Shown here: piece by piece, positions 7,962 through 17,921 of the stretch
How positions within the stretch are numbered: position 1 is the stretch's first letter
How the letters are laid out: every line of letters begins with the position of its first letter
Origin: an uncultured Flavobacteriales bacterium
Lineage (GTDB): Bacteria > Bacteroidota > Bacteroidia > Flavobacteriales_D > Parvicellaceae
Assembly (NCBI GenBank): GCA_943788755.1
Contig: CALSRM010000003.1
Location: 1,054,001 to 1,118,000, forward strand
Direction of reading: 5' to 3'
Length of the DNA: 64,000 nt
Made by a program: the position numbers and the translations under genes
Notes under the pieces: generated by a model
The model's input: only the letters and a program-made list of their open reading frames with translations
What the model was told of the DNA's origin: nothing
The model's database searches: none

Positions 7962-10900
7962 ATGTTAAAAAAAGTTACTTTATCATTCATTGCTTCTTTA
8001 TTCATTGCGTTTTCGGTATCAGCACAGGGAGCCACTGGAGCTAGTGTCAAAGGAAAAGTTGTTGATAAAAGTGGTGAGCCACTTCCGTTTGTGAATGTAG
8101 CAATATTGCAAAATGGAAATGTAAAGTCTGGTGCTACAACTGATTTTGATGGTAAATATAAAATTGCAAATATTGATGCTGGTAAATATGATTTAACAGT
8201 CAAGTTCGTGGGCTATAAGACGTATAAGATTGAAGGTGTTGTTGTTAAAGGTGGTCAGTTATTGCCGATGAAAGATATTGTTTTATCAGAGTCGAGTGAG
8301 TTACTCGAAGTGGTTGAGGTTGTTACCTATAAAGTACCTTTAATTGACAAAGACGGTGGAGCTTCTGGTGGAACTGTAACAAGAGAAGATTTGGCAAGAA
8401 TGCCCGGTAGGTCTGCAGCCTCTATTGCTACAACAGTTGGTGGTGTGCAATCAGATGCGAATGGTAATATTACCTCTATTCGTGGATCTCGTAGCGATGC
8501 AACTTATTACTATATAGATGGAATTAAGGTTAGAGGATCTTCTTCTTTACCTAAATCAGCAATTGAGGAAGTTTCCGTAATTACTGGTGGTCTTCCTGCT
8601 AATTTTGGTGATGCAACTGGAGGTATAATCTCCATTACAACTAGAGGGGCTTCAAGATTTTACTTTGGTGGAGTTGAAGTAGTGTCTTCTGGTTTTAAAT
8701 TGGGAGAAAAGACATATGGTTTGGATCATTACGGATACAATTTAATTGAAGGTATTGTAGCAGGACCTTTATTAATGAAGAAAGATAGTACTGGAAAGAA
8801 AACAGATCCTTTATTAGGTTTCTTTATTTCAGGAAACTTCACATCTGCTGTTGATTCAAGACCTCTTGGCTTAACGCAGTATAGAATTACAGACTCAGCA
8901 CGAGCTGAATTAACGGAAAATCCATTAAGACCAACTGGAACTGGTTTTGGAGCGTTTTACAATACAGATTTTTTAAATACTTCAGACTTTCAAGAAGTGA
9001 AATTCAGACAAAATGTTCCATCGAAAAATGCTTCTCTTGCCGGGAAAATTGATGTGAACGTTGGTCCAAATGTGAATTTAACATTTGGAGGTTCTGGAAG
9101 TTACAGTAATTATCTAGCCGGAAGTTGGGGTGGTTCTTTAATGAATTATGATAACTACCCATTAATCCAGTCTTTCAGTTGGAGAACCTATGGTAAGTTC
9201 ACGCAGCGTTTTCAATCTATAATGGAAGAAGGTGAGGAAAGTAAAGGTGGTGTCAAAAATGCTTTCTATACTATTATGGTGGATTATTCTAAAAATAATT
9301 CTAAGACACAAGATGCAAAACATAAGGACAATCTTTTTGGATATGGATACGTTGGTAAGTTTGAAGTAGAACAGGCTAAATCATATGAGTTCAGAGATTT
9401 TGATGGGGATGGACAGGTTGATCGAGTGCACAATGGATTAAATGATGTAGAGGTTACGTTTACACCTGACACCTCAGATTTGGCGAATGCTGAATTGGCG
9501 GCTATTACTAATCAATACTATACATTGTATGATGATGTTTTTGAGAACTATGAAAACTTTACGCAATTATTAGATGGTGGTGCTTTATTGAACGGTATGT
9601 TGCCCGCTAGTGTTTATGGTTTGTGGACAAATATGGGAACTCAATACAATGGGTATTCGAAAACAGATGCAACGCAATTTCGTGTTACTGCTCAAGGTTC
9701 TGCAGATATAGGGGATCACGCAATTGCAATTGGCTTTGAATACGAACAAAGGACGGATAGAAGTTTTTCCGTTAGTCCAGTAGGTCTTTGGACTCTTGGA
9801 AGATTATTAGCTAACAGTCATACGGATAATGGTAGAGCACTGGATGAAAGCGATTATTATGTTACTCAGTTTGGTACATTTTCACAATATGATTTCGCTA
9901 CTTTAAGTGGTGCAGGAGCTACTTATGAAGGAGGCGGTGAACAATCTTTTTTCGATTATAATGTCAGAAATGCACAAGGAATGAATCCTACAGGAAGCGA
10001 GTATTTAAATATTGATGAATTAGATCCAAGTACTTTCTCTTTAGATATGTTTAGTGCTGATGAGTTATTAAATCAGGGTTCCAATTATGTTTCTTATTAT
10101 GGTTATGATTACAAAGGAAATAAATCAAAAGATAATCCAACGTTTAACGATTTCTTCACTGAAACAGATGAGTTTGGGAATTTTACCCGTCCAATGGGGG
10201 CCTTCGAACCAATTTACATGTCTGGATACATAATGGATAAGTTTGCATTTGATGATTTAATTTTTAACGTTGGTCTTCGTGTAGATAGATTTGATGCAAA
10301 TCAACAAGTATTAAAGGATAAATATTTGTTATATAGTGCTAGAACAGTTGGTGAAGTATCGGATATTGACGGTGTTGAAATCATTCACCCAGAAAATATT
10401 CCTGATAATGCGATTGTATATGTAAATGATATCGATGATCCAACGGGAATTAATGGATATAGAGTTGAGGATACTTGGTATAATGCATTCGGTGCTGAAG
10501 TTACTGACCCGTCAGTATTGGAAACAAGTGCCGGAATAGCTCCTTATTTACAAGATGGTGTAAACCCCTCTGATAATATTTCACAAGATGTATTTGAAGA
10601 TTATACTCCTCAAATTGTTGTGATGCCCCGCATTGCATTTTCATTCCCAATTTCAGATGAAGCTTTATTCTTTGCGCATTATGATATCTTATCAAAAAGA
10701 CCAACTACAGGGAATCGTTTAAACCCTTTGGATTACTACTATATGAAAAACAGAAATGTTGTGGTTAATAATCCTGATTTAAGACCAGAAAAAACAATTG
10801 ATTATGAATTAGGCTTTCAGCAAGTATTAAGTAAAAGATCTTCTTTAAAGTTATCTGTATTCTACAGAGAGCAAAGAGATCAAGTGTCATTAATTAATGT

Positions 10901-11675
10901 TACTAATGCATACCCTCGTACATACAGAACATGGGGGAATATTGATTTTGGAACAATTAAAGGTATGACAGTAGCTTATGATTTAAGAAGATCCGGTAAT
11001 ATTACATTAAGAGCTGCTTATACGCTGCAGTTTGCTGAAGGTACTGGGTCAGATGCATCATCTTCATTGAACTTAATTAATTCAGGGCAACCTAACCTTA
11101 GAACTATTTTCCCTTACAGTTATGATCAAAGACATCAATTGACTGGAACAGTTGATTTTAGATATGGAGAAGGAAAAGATTATAATGGTCCGGTAATGGG
11201 AGGAAAGCAAATCTTGAAAAATACAGGTATCAATATGGTTATAAATGGTTCTTCTGGGACGCCATATAGTGCTCAGGAACAAATTAGTCCTGCCGCGCCA
11301 TTAAACCCAACTTCTGGAACACTTGATGGAACTGTAAATGGTTCACGTAAACCATGGCAAGTTAGATCGGACATGCAAATTGATAAAAACATAATTTTAA
11401 AATTTGGTAAAGGAGAGGAAAAAAAGAAATCTGCCAACTTAAATGTTTATTTATTGGTTAATAATGTTTTAAATACAATAAACATTACCAATGTTTATCG
11501 AGCTACGGGTAACCCTGATGATGATGGCTATTTGAATGCTGCGACCTATCAAGCAGGTATTCAAAGTCAAAACGATGAAGCATCTTTTAGATACTTATAT
11601 GCATTAAAAGCAAATAACCCATATAATTATGGAATACCAAGAACTATTCGTATAGGAGCAAAATTAGATTTTTAA
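7962..11675 (+). CDS. TonB-dependent receptor with N-terminal carboxypeptidase-regulatory-like domain
   Basis: Large (1237-residue) outer-membrane receptor. A signal peptide (1-21, ending VSAQ) is followed by a CarboxypepD_reg-like beta domain (about 28-108, with VKGKVVDKSGEPLPFVNV and FDGKYKI). Then comes the plug domain (about 130-230, with YYIDGIKVRG and ANFGDATGGIISI), and the rest is a beta-barrel ending in an aromatic residue (AKLDF). No SusD-like gene follows. Instead it is 19 bp upstream of a 1374-residue T9SS-like cargo and then a PorV/PorQ-family barrel, so it belongs to an export or surface cassette rather than a glycan-uptake locus. The ligand is unknown. Confidence 0.9.
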   Translation: MLKKVTLSFIASLFIAFSVSAQGATGASVKGKVVDKSGEPLPFVNVAILQNGNVKSGATTDFDGKYKIANIDAGKYDLTVKFVGYKTYKIEGVVVKGGQLLPMKDIVLSESSELLEVVEVVTYKVPLIDKDGGASGGTVTREDLARMPGRSAASIATTVGGVQSDANGNITSIRGSRSDATYYYIDGIKVRGSSSLPKSAIEEVSVITGGLPANFGDATGGIISITTRGASRFYFGGVEVVSSGFKLGEKTYGLDHYGYNLIEGIVAGPLLMKKDSTGKKTDPLLGFFISGNFTSAVDSRPLGLTQYRITDSARAELTENPLRPTGTGFGAFYNTDFLNTSDFQEVKFRQNVPSKNASLAGKIDVNVGPNVNLTFGGSGSYSNYLAGSWGGSLMNYDNYPLIQSFSWRTYGKFTQRFQSIMEEGEESKGGVKNAFYTIMVDYSKNNSKTQDAKHKDNLFGYGYVGKFEVEQAKSYEFRDFDGDGQVDRVHNGLNDVEVTFTPDTSDLANAELAAITNQYYTLYDDVFENYENFTQLLDGGALLNGMLPASVYGLWTNMGTQYNGYSKTDATQFRVTAQGSADIGDHAIAIGFEYEQRTDRSFSVSPVGLWTLGRLLANSHTDNGRALDESDYYVTQFGTFSQYDFATLSGAGATYEGGGEQSFFDYNVRNAQGMNPTGSEYLNIDELDPSTFSLDMFSADELLNQGSNYVSYYGYDYKGNKSKDNPTFNDFFTETDEFGNFTRPMGAFEPIYMSGYIMDKFAFDDLIFNVGLRVDRFDANQQVLKDKYLLYSARTVGEVSDIDGVEIIHPENIPDNAIVYVNDIDDPTGINGYRVEDTWYNAFGAEVTDPSVLETSAGIAPYLQDGVNPSDNISQDVFEDYTPQIVVMPRIAFSFPISDEALFFAHYDILSKRPTTGNRLNPLDYYYMKNRNVVVNNPDLRPEKTIDYELGFQQVLSKRSSLKLSVFYREQRDQVSLINVTNAYPRTYRTWGNIDFGTIKGMTVAYDLRRSGNITLRAAYTLQFAEGTGSDASSSLNLINSGQPNLRTIFPYSYDQRHQLTGTVDFRYGEGKDYNGPVMGGKQILKNTGINMVINGSSGTPYSAQEQISPAAPLNPTSGTLDGTVNGSRKPWQVRSDMQIDKNIILKFGKGEEKKKSANLNVYLLVNNVLNTINITNVYRATGNPDDDGYLNAATYQAGIQSQNDEASFRYLYALKANNPYNYGIPRTIRIGAKLDF

Positions 11676-11694
11676 GAATTTATTACATTATAAC

Positions 11695-14600
11695 ATGAAG
11701 ATTATGAATAAAATAACATTACTTCTAATAGCATTTGTTTTCTTTGGAAATCATGCAAGGGCTTGGTACGACCATGGCAAATCTGCAAATGGAGATGATG
11801 GTAGTAAACCAGTAAATTCATTTCAGTTGAAAGCTGCTAACTGTGCTCCAGCCTCAACATTTGGATATTTAGAGTTTAATAATGTTAAAGCATTAATAGA
11901 AACGGGTGGTAGTATGTATCAAAACCGATCTACCGGCTCCCCTTCTTATGAAGTGCCAGTTGGATCTGGAGAAACAGTTATTTATGCAGGTGCTTTATGG
12001 ATGGGTGGCCTGGATGTTAATAACCAGTTAAAATTAGCTGCTTTGACATTTCGGCAAGGAAATGATTTTTGGACAGGACCTTTGTCTGTTACTCCTGGAA
12101 CTGGTAATCCAGCTATTGCCATTAAAGATTATGGACCTGCAGCAGTTGAGCCTGAAACTTGTCTTGAATATGATAACTTTTATATTACCACAAAGCAAGA
12201 GGTAGCAGAATTTAATGGATGGTATGAATGTACACAAAATGAAGATTGTGATGAAACAATAGAATATGTAGGATATTCCATTCCGAATAGTATTTTGAAT
12301 TGGCCAGCTCATGGTGATATTAATAAATTTCAAGATTTTTATTTAGCTCCATTTTATGATAGAGATGGTGATGGACTCTACAATCCTGTTGGAGCGGGAG
12401 ATTATCCTTGGTATGATTTGGATAATTCTGTTGATTGTAGAACTAGTCGTCAGGTTACTTTATTTGGAGATTACAACATGTGGTGGGTGTTTAATGACAA
12501 AGGAAATATTCATACGGAGACAAATGGAGATCCCATTGGAATGGAAATTAGAGCACAAGCATTCGCATTTGCTACGAATGATGAAATTAATAACATGACA
12601 TTCTATAATTATGAGATGATTAATCGATCAACTCAAACGCTTACAGAGACATATTTCGCAGTATGGCTTGACCCAGATATTGGATGTAGTGAGGATGATT
12701 ACGTAGGTTGCGATGTTCAAAGAGGTCTAGGGTACCAATATAATGCGGATGCGATAGATAATGATGGATGCAATGGAACACAAGCAATTGGCGCAAATCC
12801 TCCAGCGATTGGAGTTGATTTCTTTGAGGGGCCTTACCAAGATAATGATGGTATTGATAATCCCCTTACAACTGATATTAGTTTAGCGAATGCGGATAAG
12901 GGAATTCCCTATGCTGGTTTAGGTATTGGTTATGGCGATGGTGTTATTGATAATGAACGTTTCGGAATGAGACGATTTGGGTATTTTGATAGAAACTTAC
13001 CTGCTAATATTTATGGAGATCCTAACTTAGCAATTGATTTTTACAATTATATGCTGGGAACTTGGTTAGATGGAACACCTTATACTTATGGTGGTGATGG
13101 CCATGGAGGAACACTGAGCACTGATTACTGTTTTCCAGGAGATACTGATCCTTATGGATGGGGACAAGATGGTACTGTAATGCCAGATTGGACGGAGGTT
13201 TCTGAAGGAAATATTAAGTTTGACAGAAGATTTTTCCAAGCTGCGGGTCCATTTACGTTGCAGCCAGGAGCATTAAATAACATTACATTTGGTATTGTAT
13301 ATGCTAAATCAACATCTGGAGATCCTTTTCAATCTGTTGAATTAGTTAGAAAAGCAGATGATAAAGCGCAAGCGTTGTTTGATAATTGTTTTCAAATTTT
13401 AGAGGGACCTCCTGCTCCTAATCTTGCGATTCAAGAATTAGAAAATGAATTAATTATTTTCTTAGAAGGAACACAAAAAATTGAGACTTATGAAACCGTC
13501 GATCCTTTAATTATTGCTTTAGGCGAAGGGTATGATAGTACATATGTGTTCCAAGGTTACATGGTTTATCAATTGATTGATGGAACGGTTAGTCCTTCTG
13601 AATTAACTGATGTGGATAGGGCTCGATTAGTAGCTCAATGTGACATCAAGGATGGAGTTGATCAATTAGTAAACTTTACGTTTAACGAAGACTTTGGAGC
13701 AAATGAAGCAGAAGAAATGGTTGACGGTGAAGATATTGGAGTGAGACATTCATTCCAGTTCTTGGAAGATGAGTTCGCATTGGGAGATAAAAAGTTAATA
13801 AATCATAAGAAATATTATTATATGGCTATTTCTTATGGATATAATAACTACAAGCAGTATGATGGGATTACTGGTCAAGAAAAACCTTACATCGGAAGTA
13901 GATTAAGTGTCTCAGGAACTCAAATTACAAGTTTTGTTGGTATTCCTCACTCTCCTTCACCCGAATATGGTGGAACCGTTCAGAATAGCGTATATGGAGA
14001 TGGGCCTGAAATTACGCGAATTGAAGGCCGTGGAAATGGAGGTAATGTACTTGAATTAACTGAAGAGTCAGAGGCAGATGTCATTGCTAATTATACGCCA
14101 AAGGAAGTAACTTATGCTGGTGGAGCAGGGCCAATTGATATTAAGGTTATTGATCCATTAAATGTTCAAGCAGGAGATTATATACTGACAATTCTTCCTG
14201 ATGGCAATCCACAAGGCAATTCTACGCAATTGGATAGTTCGAAATGGTATGTAATTAACACTTCCAATCCTTTAGATACGATTCATTCTGAACAAACCAT
14301 AGAACTTGGAAATGAGCAATTAATACCAGAATGGGGAATATCTATTAATATTCAGCAATATCAGTATGAAGAACTATCACCAAATGTATTTACAACAGAG
14401 TTGATCAGTTCAGAAATTGTATTTGCTGATTCATCAAAAAGATGGCTAACTGGTGTACAAGATGCAGATGGTAATACTTCTCAAAATTGGATTCGTTCAG
14501 GTACGTCAAGTGAAGATTGCGATGCGGACGCATATCCTGATGCATGTTGGTCTGAAGGTCCAACAGGTGAGGTTGGCGATCCTTGTATTTACAACGATTT

Positions 14601-15819
14601 TATAGGAGATGATGACCTTGAAGTTTGGGAGAAAGTAGTAGAAGGAACTTGGGCTCCATTTAAAATGGTCGCAAATCGTGATTGTAAAGATATGCCGGTT
14701 AGTAATGCAATGAATGGCGGACAGAACGCTACTAAACTTAGTCAATTAAGTAGTGTTGATATTGTAATAACTGCTGATAAATCAAAGTGGTCTAGAGTTG
14801 TAGTGCTAGAATCTCAAGATAATAGTAATTTATCTTGGAACGGGTCGACAGCTAAATTAATGCCGAAAAAGCGACCTTCAGTTGGGAAAAATGGATTACC
14901 GGATGGTGACGGTGTTGGGATGAGTTGGTTTCCTGGATATGCTATTGATTTAGAGTCAGGAGAACGTTTAAATATGGTTTTTTCCGAGGACTCTTGGTTA
15001 GGTAACGAAGGAGGAAAAGACATGATATTTAACCCTTCTGCAAATATGTTTGCAGGATTTGGATTCAATTCGCCAACATTATTTGGAGGGAAGCATTATG
15101 TGTATGTATTCAAAAATTACAGAAAGGAACAGCCTTCTAGTAGTCAGTTTTCTTCAAATATGCCCGCATATGATGAATGTGCATTTATTAGAAGTAAGAT
15201 AGTTGACAATACTAACCCTAATGCTGGAGATTTTTTAAAAGTATGGCGAGCTTGTATGTGGGTTGGTATACCTATGCTATCTGAAACTGCAGTGGGCTTG
15301 GCTGATGAGTCAGATCCTTTTTCTTATATAGAAACAGATGTTAGAATTAAAATTAGAGTTGCTAGTGCTTACGCGAAACATTCTATAAATGCGCAACACT
15401 TTTCTAATACTGGAGGAAGTGTTAATGATTGGTGTCCATTATATGAATTCAATATGGATAGTTTAGCGGTTAGCACAGAAACATTTGTTCCAGGTGATAG
15501 TATATTATCTCTTATCAATGTTGTTCCAAATCCGTATTACGCTTATTCTAACTATGAGGGTAATCGATTAGATAATTTAGTTAAAATAGTGAACCTACCT
15601 GATCAGTGTACGGTTAAAATATATACCGTAAATGGTATATTAGTTAGAACATTTAATAAGGACAACAGCGTAACTCATATAGAATGGAATTTAAAAAACT
15701 TTAAGAATATTCCTATTTCAAGTGGGTTGTATTTAATTCATGTAGATGTTCCTAACGTTGGTGAAAGAGTGTTGAAATGGTTTGGTGTGATTCGACCTCC
15801 AGATTTAGATAATTTCTAG
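11695..15819 (+). CDS. Large exported protein with T9SS type A-like C-terminal domain
   Basis: A 1374-residue secreted protein. A signal peptide (about 1-23, ending HARA) precedes a long beta-rich, Gly/Asn/Asp-rich body. A possible calcium-binding Asp-rich stretch (DRDGDGLYNP) is near residue 220. The last 90 residues resemble T9SS sorting domains: VVPNPYYAY, then VKIYTVNGILVRTF, SSGLYLIHVD and a GERVLKWFGVI end. This predicts export across the outer membrane by the type IX system, with surface attachment or release. No enzyme motif is seen. It sits between a TonB-dependent receptor (19 bp upstream) and a PorV/PorQ-like barrel (46 bp downstream), which suggests a functional trio. An internal ATG at codon 4 could also start translation. 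Confidence 0.8.
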   Translation: MKIMNKITLLLIAFVFFGNHARAWYDHGKSANGDDGSKPVNSFQLKAANCAPASTFGYLEFNNVKALIETGGSMYQNRSTGSPSYEVPVGSGETVIYAGALWMGGLDVNNQLKLAALTFRQGNDFWTGPLSVTPGTGNPAIAIKDYGPAAVEPETCLEYDNFYITTKQEVAEFNGWYECTQNEDCDETIEYVGYSIPNSILNWPAHGDINKFQDFYLAPFYDRDGDGLYNPVGAGDYPWYDLDNSVDCRTSRQVTLFGDYNMWWVFNDKGNIHTETNGDPIGMEIRAQAFAFATNDEINNMTFYNYEMINRSTQTLTETYFAVWLDPDIGCSEDDYVGCDVQRGLGYQYNADAIDNDGCNGTQAIGANPPAIGVDFFEGPYQDNDGIDNPLTTDISLANADKGIPYAGLGIGYGDGVIDNERFGMRRFGYFDRNLPANIYGDPNLAIDFYNYMLGTWLDGTPYTYGGDGHGGTLSTDYCFPGDTDPYGWGQDGTVMPDWTEVSEGNIKFDRRFFQAAGPFTLQPGALNNITFGIVYAKSTSGDPFQSVELVRKADDKAQALFDNCFQILEGPPAPNLAIQELENELIIFLEGTQKIETYETVDPLIIALGEGYDSTYVFQGYMVYQLIDGTVSPSELTDVDRARLVAQCDIKDGVDQLVNFTFNEDFGANEAEEMVDGEDIGVRHSFQFLEDEFALGDKKLINHKKYYYMAISYGYNNYKQYDGITGQEKPYIGSRLSVSGTQITSFVGIPHSPSPEYGGTVQNSVYGDGPEITRIEGRGNGGNVLELTEESEADVIANYTPKEVTYAGGAGPIDIKVIDPLNVQAGDYILTILPDGNPQGNSTQLDSSKWYVINTSNPLDTIHSEQTIELGNEQLIPEWGISINIQQYQYEELSPNVFTTELISSEIVFADSSKRWLTGVQDADGNTSQNWIRSGTSSEDCDADAYPDACWSEGPTGEVGDPCIYNDFIGDDDLEVWEKVVEGTWAPFKMVANRDCKDMPVSNAMNGGQNATKLSQLSSVDIVITADKSKWSRVVVLESQDNSNLSWNGSTAKLMPKKRPSVGKNGLPDGDGVGMSWFPGYAIDLESGERLNMVFSEDSWLGNEGGKDMIFNPSANMFAGFGFNSPTLFGGKHYVYVFKNYRKEQPSSSQFSSNMPAYDECAFIRSKIVDNTNPNAGDFLKVWRACMWVGIPMLSETAVGLADESDPFSYIETDVRIKIRVASAYAKHSINAQHFSNTGGSVNDWCPLYEFNMDSLAVSTETFVPGDSILSLINVVPNPYYAYSNYEGNRLDNLVKIVNLPDQCTVKIYTVNGILVRTFNKDNSVTHIEWNLKNFKNIPISSGLYLIHVDVPNVGERVLKWFGVIRPPDLDNF

Positions 15820-15865
15820 GAGAGTTGATTAGATTGAAACGAATTTTTGTTAAATAAGAATAGAT

Positions 15866-16933
15866 ATGAAATTAAGTAAAAGTATTAGAATTAGTTTAGT
15901 AATAGCAGGAATGCTTGTCGCTTCACTTCCTACATTTGCTGGTAATGAAGATAGAGCTGGATCGGCTGGCGCTACTGAGTTATTAATAAACCCATGGTCA
16001 CGTAGTTCATCTTGGGGAGGTGCTGGAGTTTCTTCAATTAAAGGTTTGGAGGCACTATTTTCAAATGTTGCAGGCTTGGCTTATGCAGATAAAACAGAAA
16101 TTATATTTGCTAGAACTAACTGGTTAGGTGGTATTTCAGATATCGCGTTAAATGGATTTGGTTTGGCACAACGGGTTGGGGAAACTGGTGTTATCGGGGT
16201 TTCGATAATGTCAATGAATTTTGGAGATATTCCAATTACTACTACCGAATTGCCAGAAGGGAATATTGGTACATTTAAACCAGTTTTTACTAATATTAAT
16301 TTGGCGTATGCAAGACAGTTCTCTTCTTCTATCTCAGGGGGGTTAAATTTAAAGGTAGTTTCTGAGGCAATTTCTAATGTTAAAGCTTCGGGTGTTGCTA
16401 TTGACATAGGAATTAGATACGCAACAGGAGAAAATGATCAAATTAAATTTGCAATTAGCTTAAAAAATGTTGGAGCTCCGCTGGAATATAGTGGTGATGG
16501 CATCTCACTAGAAATGTTAAATCCGAATACGGGTATTCTTATTACTTCGGAACAGCGTGTTTCTTCTTTTGAATTACCCTCTTTACTGCATATAGCAGCT
16601 TCTTATGACTTCTTATTTGATGAATCAAATAAATTAACTATGGGATTTGTTTATACTTCGAATTCATTTTCTAAAGATCAATATAGATTAGGTGGAGAAT
16701 ACACTTTTAGTGGTATGAAGCAAGCTTACTTTATTGCAAGAGCTGGATACGTATATGAAAATGGGATATTTGATAATGTAAATCGAACGAATTCTTTAAC
16801 GGGTTTATCTGCTGGGTTATCAGTTGATTTTCCAGTTGGAAAGAATGAAACCATGATTGGAATTGACTATGGTTATAGAAACTCAACTTTAGGCGGAATC
16901 CACTCTATTGGAGGTCGTATCAACTTAAAATAA
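15866..16933 (+). CDS. PorV/PorQ-family outer-membrane protein
   Basis: A 355-residue member of the PorV/PorQ (FadL-like barrel) family. The N-terminus is a signal peptide (1-25, ending PTFAG). Next comes the family hallmark GSAGATELLINPWSRSSSWGG, continuing into a SNVAGLAY segment where the family begins its barrel. The remainder alternates beta strands and ends GIHSIGGRINLK. PorV in known T9SS systems shuttles cargo from the SprA translocon to the sortase. This copy lies directly behind a large T9SS-like cargo and may serve that cargo only, which is inference. It is probably a paralogue rather than the core porV, since no other core T9SS gene is adjacent. A terminator follows at 16961. Confidence 0.85.
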   Translation: MKLSKSIRISLVIAGMLVASLPTFAGNEDRAGSAGATELLINPWSRSSSWGGAGVSSIKGLEALFSNVAGLAYADKTEIIFARTNWLGGISDIALNGFGLAQRVGETGVIGVSIMSMNFGDIPITTTELPEGNIGTFKPVFTNINLAYARQFSSSISGGLNLKVVSEAISNVKASGVAIDIGIRYATGENDQIKFAISLKNVGAPLEYSGDGISLEMLNPNTGILITSEQRVSSFELPSLLHIAASYDFLFDESNKLTMGFVYTSNSFSKDQYRLGGEYTFSGMKQAYFIARAGYVYENGIFDNVNRTNSLTGLSAGLSVDFPVGKNETMIGIDYGYRNSTLGGIHSIGGRINLK

Positions 16934-16960
16934 GAGACTAAATTATATAAGTATTAGTAA

Positions 16961-16986
16961 AGAGAGTCCTATAGGAATTCTCTTTT
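16961..16986 (+). terminator. Terminator after the receptor-cargo-PorV cassette
   Basis: AGAGAGTCC (16961-16969) pairs with GGAATTCTCT (16974-16983) around a TATA loop, with one bulged A and one G-T pair. The stem runs into four T residues. It separates the 9-kb cassette from greA, 26 bp further on. Confidence 0.6.
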
Positions 16987-17011
16987 CTGGTTTAAAGAAC
17001 TCACCTCTATC

Positions 17012-17485
17012 ATGTCAAAAATTAATTACTATACTGAAGAAGGTCTTCAAGATCTGAAAGACGAAATTGAACAATTGGAAAGAATAGAGCGGCCAAAGTT
17101 GTCCGCGCTAATTGGTGCAGCAATCGACCTGGGAGATCTTTCGGAAAATGCGGAATACCATGCTGCTAAAGAATCACAGGGGCTTATGGAAGCGCGTATT
17201 TCAAAATTGAAAAATGAGTTATCAATCGCACGTTTAATCGATGATTCAAAATTGGATACGTCGAAAGCTTTAATCTTGTCTAAAGTAAAGATTAAGAATA
17301 TTAAGAACGGAATGGAGGTGGAATATACATTAGTCGCTGGTAATGAAGCAGATATAAAGCTTGGTAAAATATCTATAGATTCACCAATAGGGAAGGGGTT
17401 GTTAGGTAAATCGGTTGGAGATATAGCTCCAGTTGAAACACCTAATGGCATCATGGAGTTTGAAATTATCTCCATTTCCCGATAA
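17012..17485 (+). CDS. greA: Transcription elongation factor GreA
   Basis: A 157-residue GreA, which rescues backtracked RNA polymerase by stimulating cleavage of the nascent RNA. The N-terminal coiled-coil with acidic tip is clear (GDLSENAEYHAAKESQG, the conserved family segment), and the C-terminal FKBP-like domain ends with the typical PIGKGLLGKSVGD region. Length is standard. Start ATG at 17012 follows the terminator of the previous cassette. The HIT-family gene begins 10 bp after its stop, so the two likely form an operon. Confidence 0.96.
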   Translation: MSKINYYTEEGLQDLKDEIEQLERIERPKLSALIGAAIDLGDLSENAEYHAAKESQGLMEARISKLKNELSIARLIDDSKLDTSKALILSKVKIKNIKNGMEVEYTLVAGNEADIKLGKISIDSPIGKGLLGKSVGDIAPVETPNGIMEFEIISISR

Positions 17486-17495
17486 ATAAATTACC

Positions 17496-17885
17496 ATGAG
17501 TTCTATTTTTTCGAAAATTGTAAATGGTGAAATTCCAAGTAACAAAGTTGCAGAAGATGAAAATTTTCTGGCCTTCCTGGATGTAAACCCTTTGGTAAAA
17601 GGTCATGTTTTGGTAATACCTAAGCAAGAGGTTGATTATATCTTTGATTTAGAAGATGATTTACTTGCAGGATTAAACCTATTTGCAAAAAAAGTGGCTA
17701 TTAAGATGAAAAGGATTCTGCCTTGCGAACGGATTGGTGTTACCGTTATTGGACTTGAAGTACCGCACGCACACATTCATTTAATCCCTATAAATAGCAT
17801 TGCGGATATGGATTTTTCTAAACCTAAAAAGAAATTTGATAGCTTAGAATTAGAGAACATCGCTAAAAGTATTTCAGAAGCTTAA
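17496..17885 (+). CDS. HIT-family (histidine triad) nucleotide-binding protein
   Basis: A 129-residue HIT-domain protein. The triad is HAHIHL (His91, His93, His95) in the C-terminal half, preceded by the family start (IFSKIVNGEIPSNKV) and the VKGHVLVIPK strand. HIT proteins hydrolyse nucleoside phosphoramidates or related nucleotides; the exact substrate cannot be read from sequence. It lies 10 bp downstream of greA, a pairing I have seen in other Bacteroidota, and is probably co-transcribed with it. Confidence 0.93.
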   Translation: MSSIFSKIVNGEIPSNKVAEDENFLAFLDVNPLVKGHVLVIPKQEVDYIFDLEDDLLAGLNLFAKKVAIKMKRILPCERIGVTVIGLEVPHAHIHLIPINSIADMDFSKPKKKFDSLELENIAKSISEA

Positions 17886-17921
17886 TTTTTATGCTTTCAT
17901 TTTATAAAATAGTGAAAAAAA

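Noticed and set aside
16081-16407. 108-codon minus-strand open frame inside the PorV/PorQ-like gene
   Set aside because: Antisense shadow of a well-supported beta-barrel gene; no independent coding evidence.
17047-17475. 142-codon minus-strand open frame opposite greA
   Set aside because: It is the complement of a conserved housekeeping gene, with no signal, domain or start context; the sense frame fully explains the sequence.
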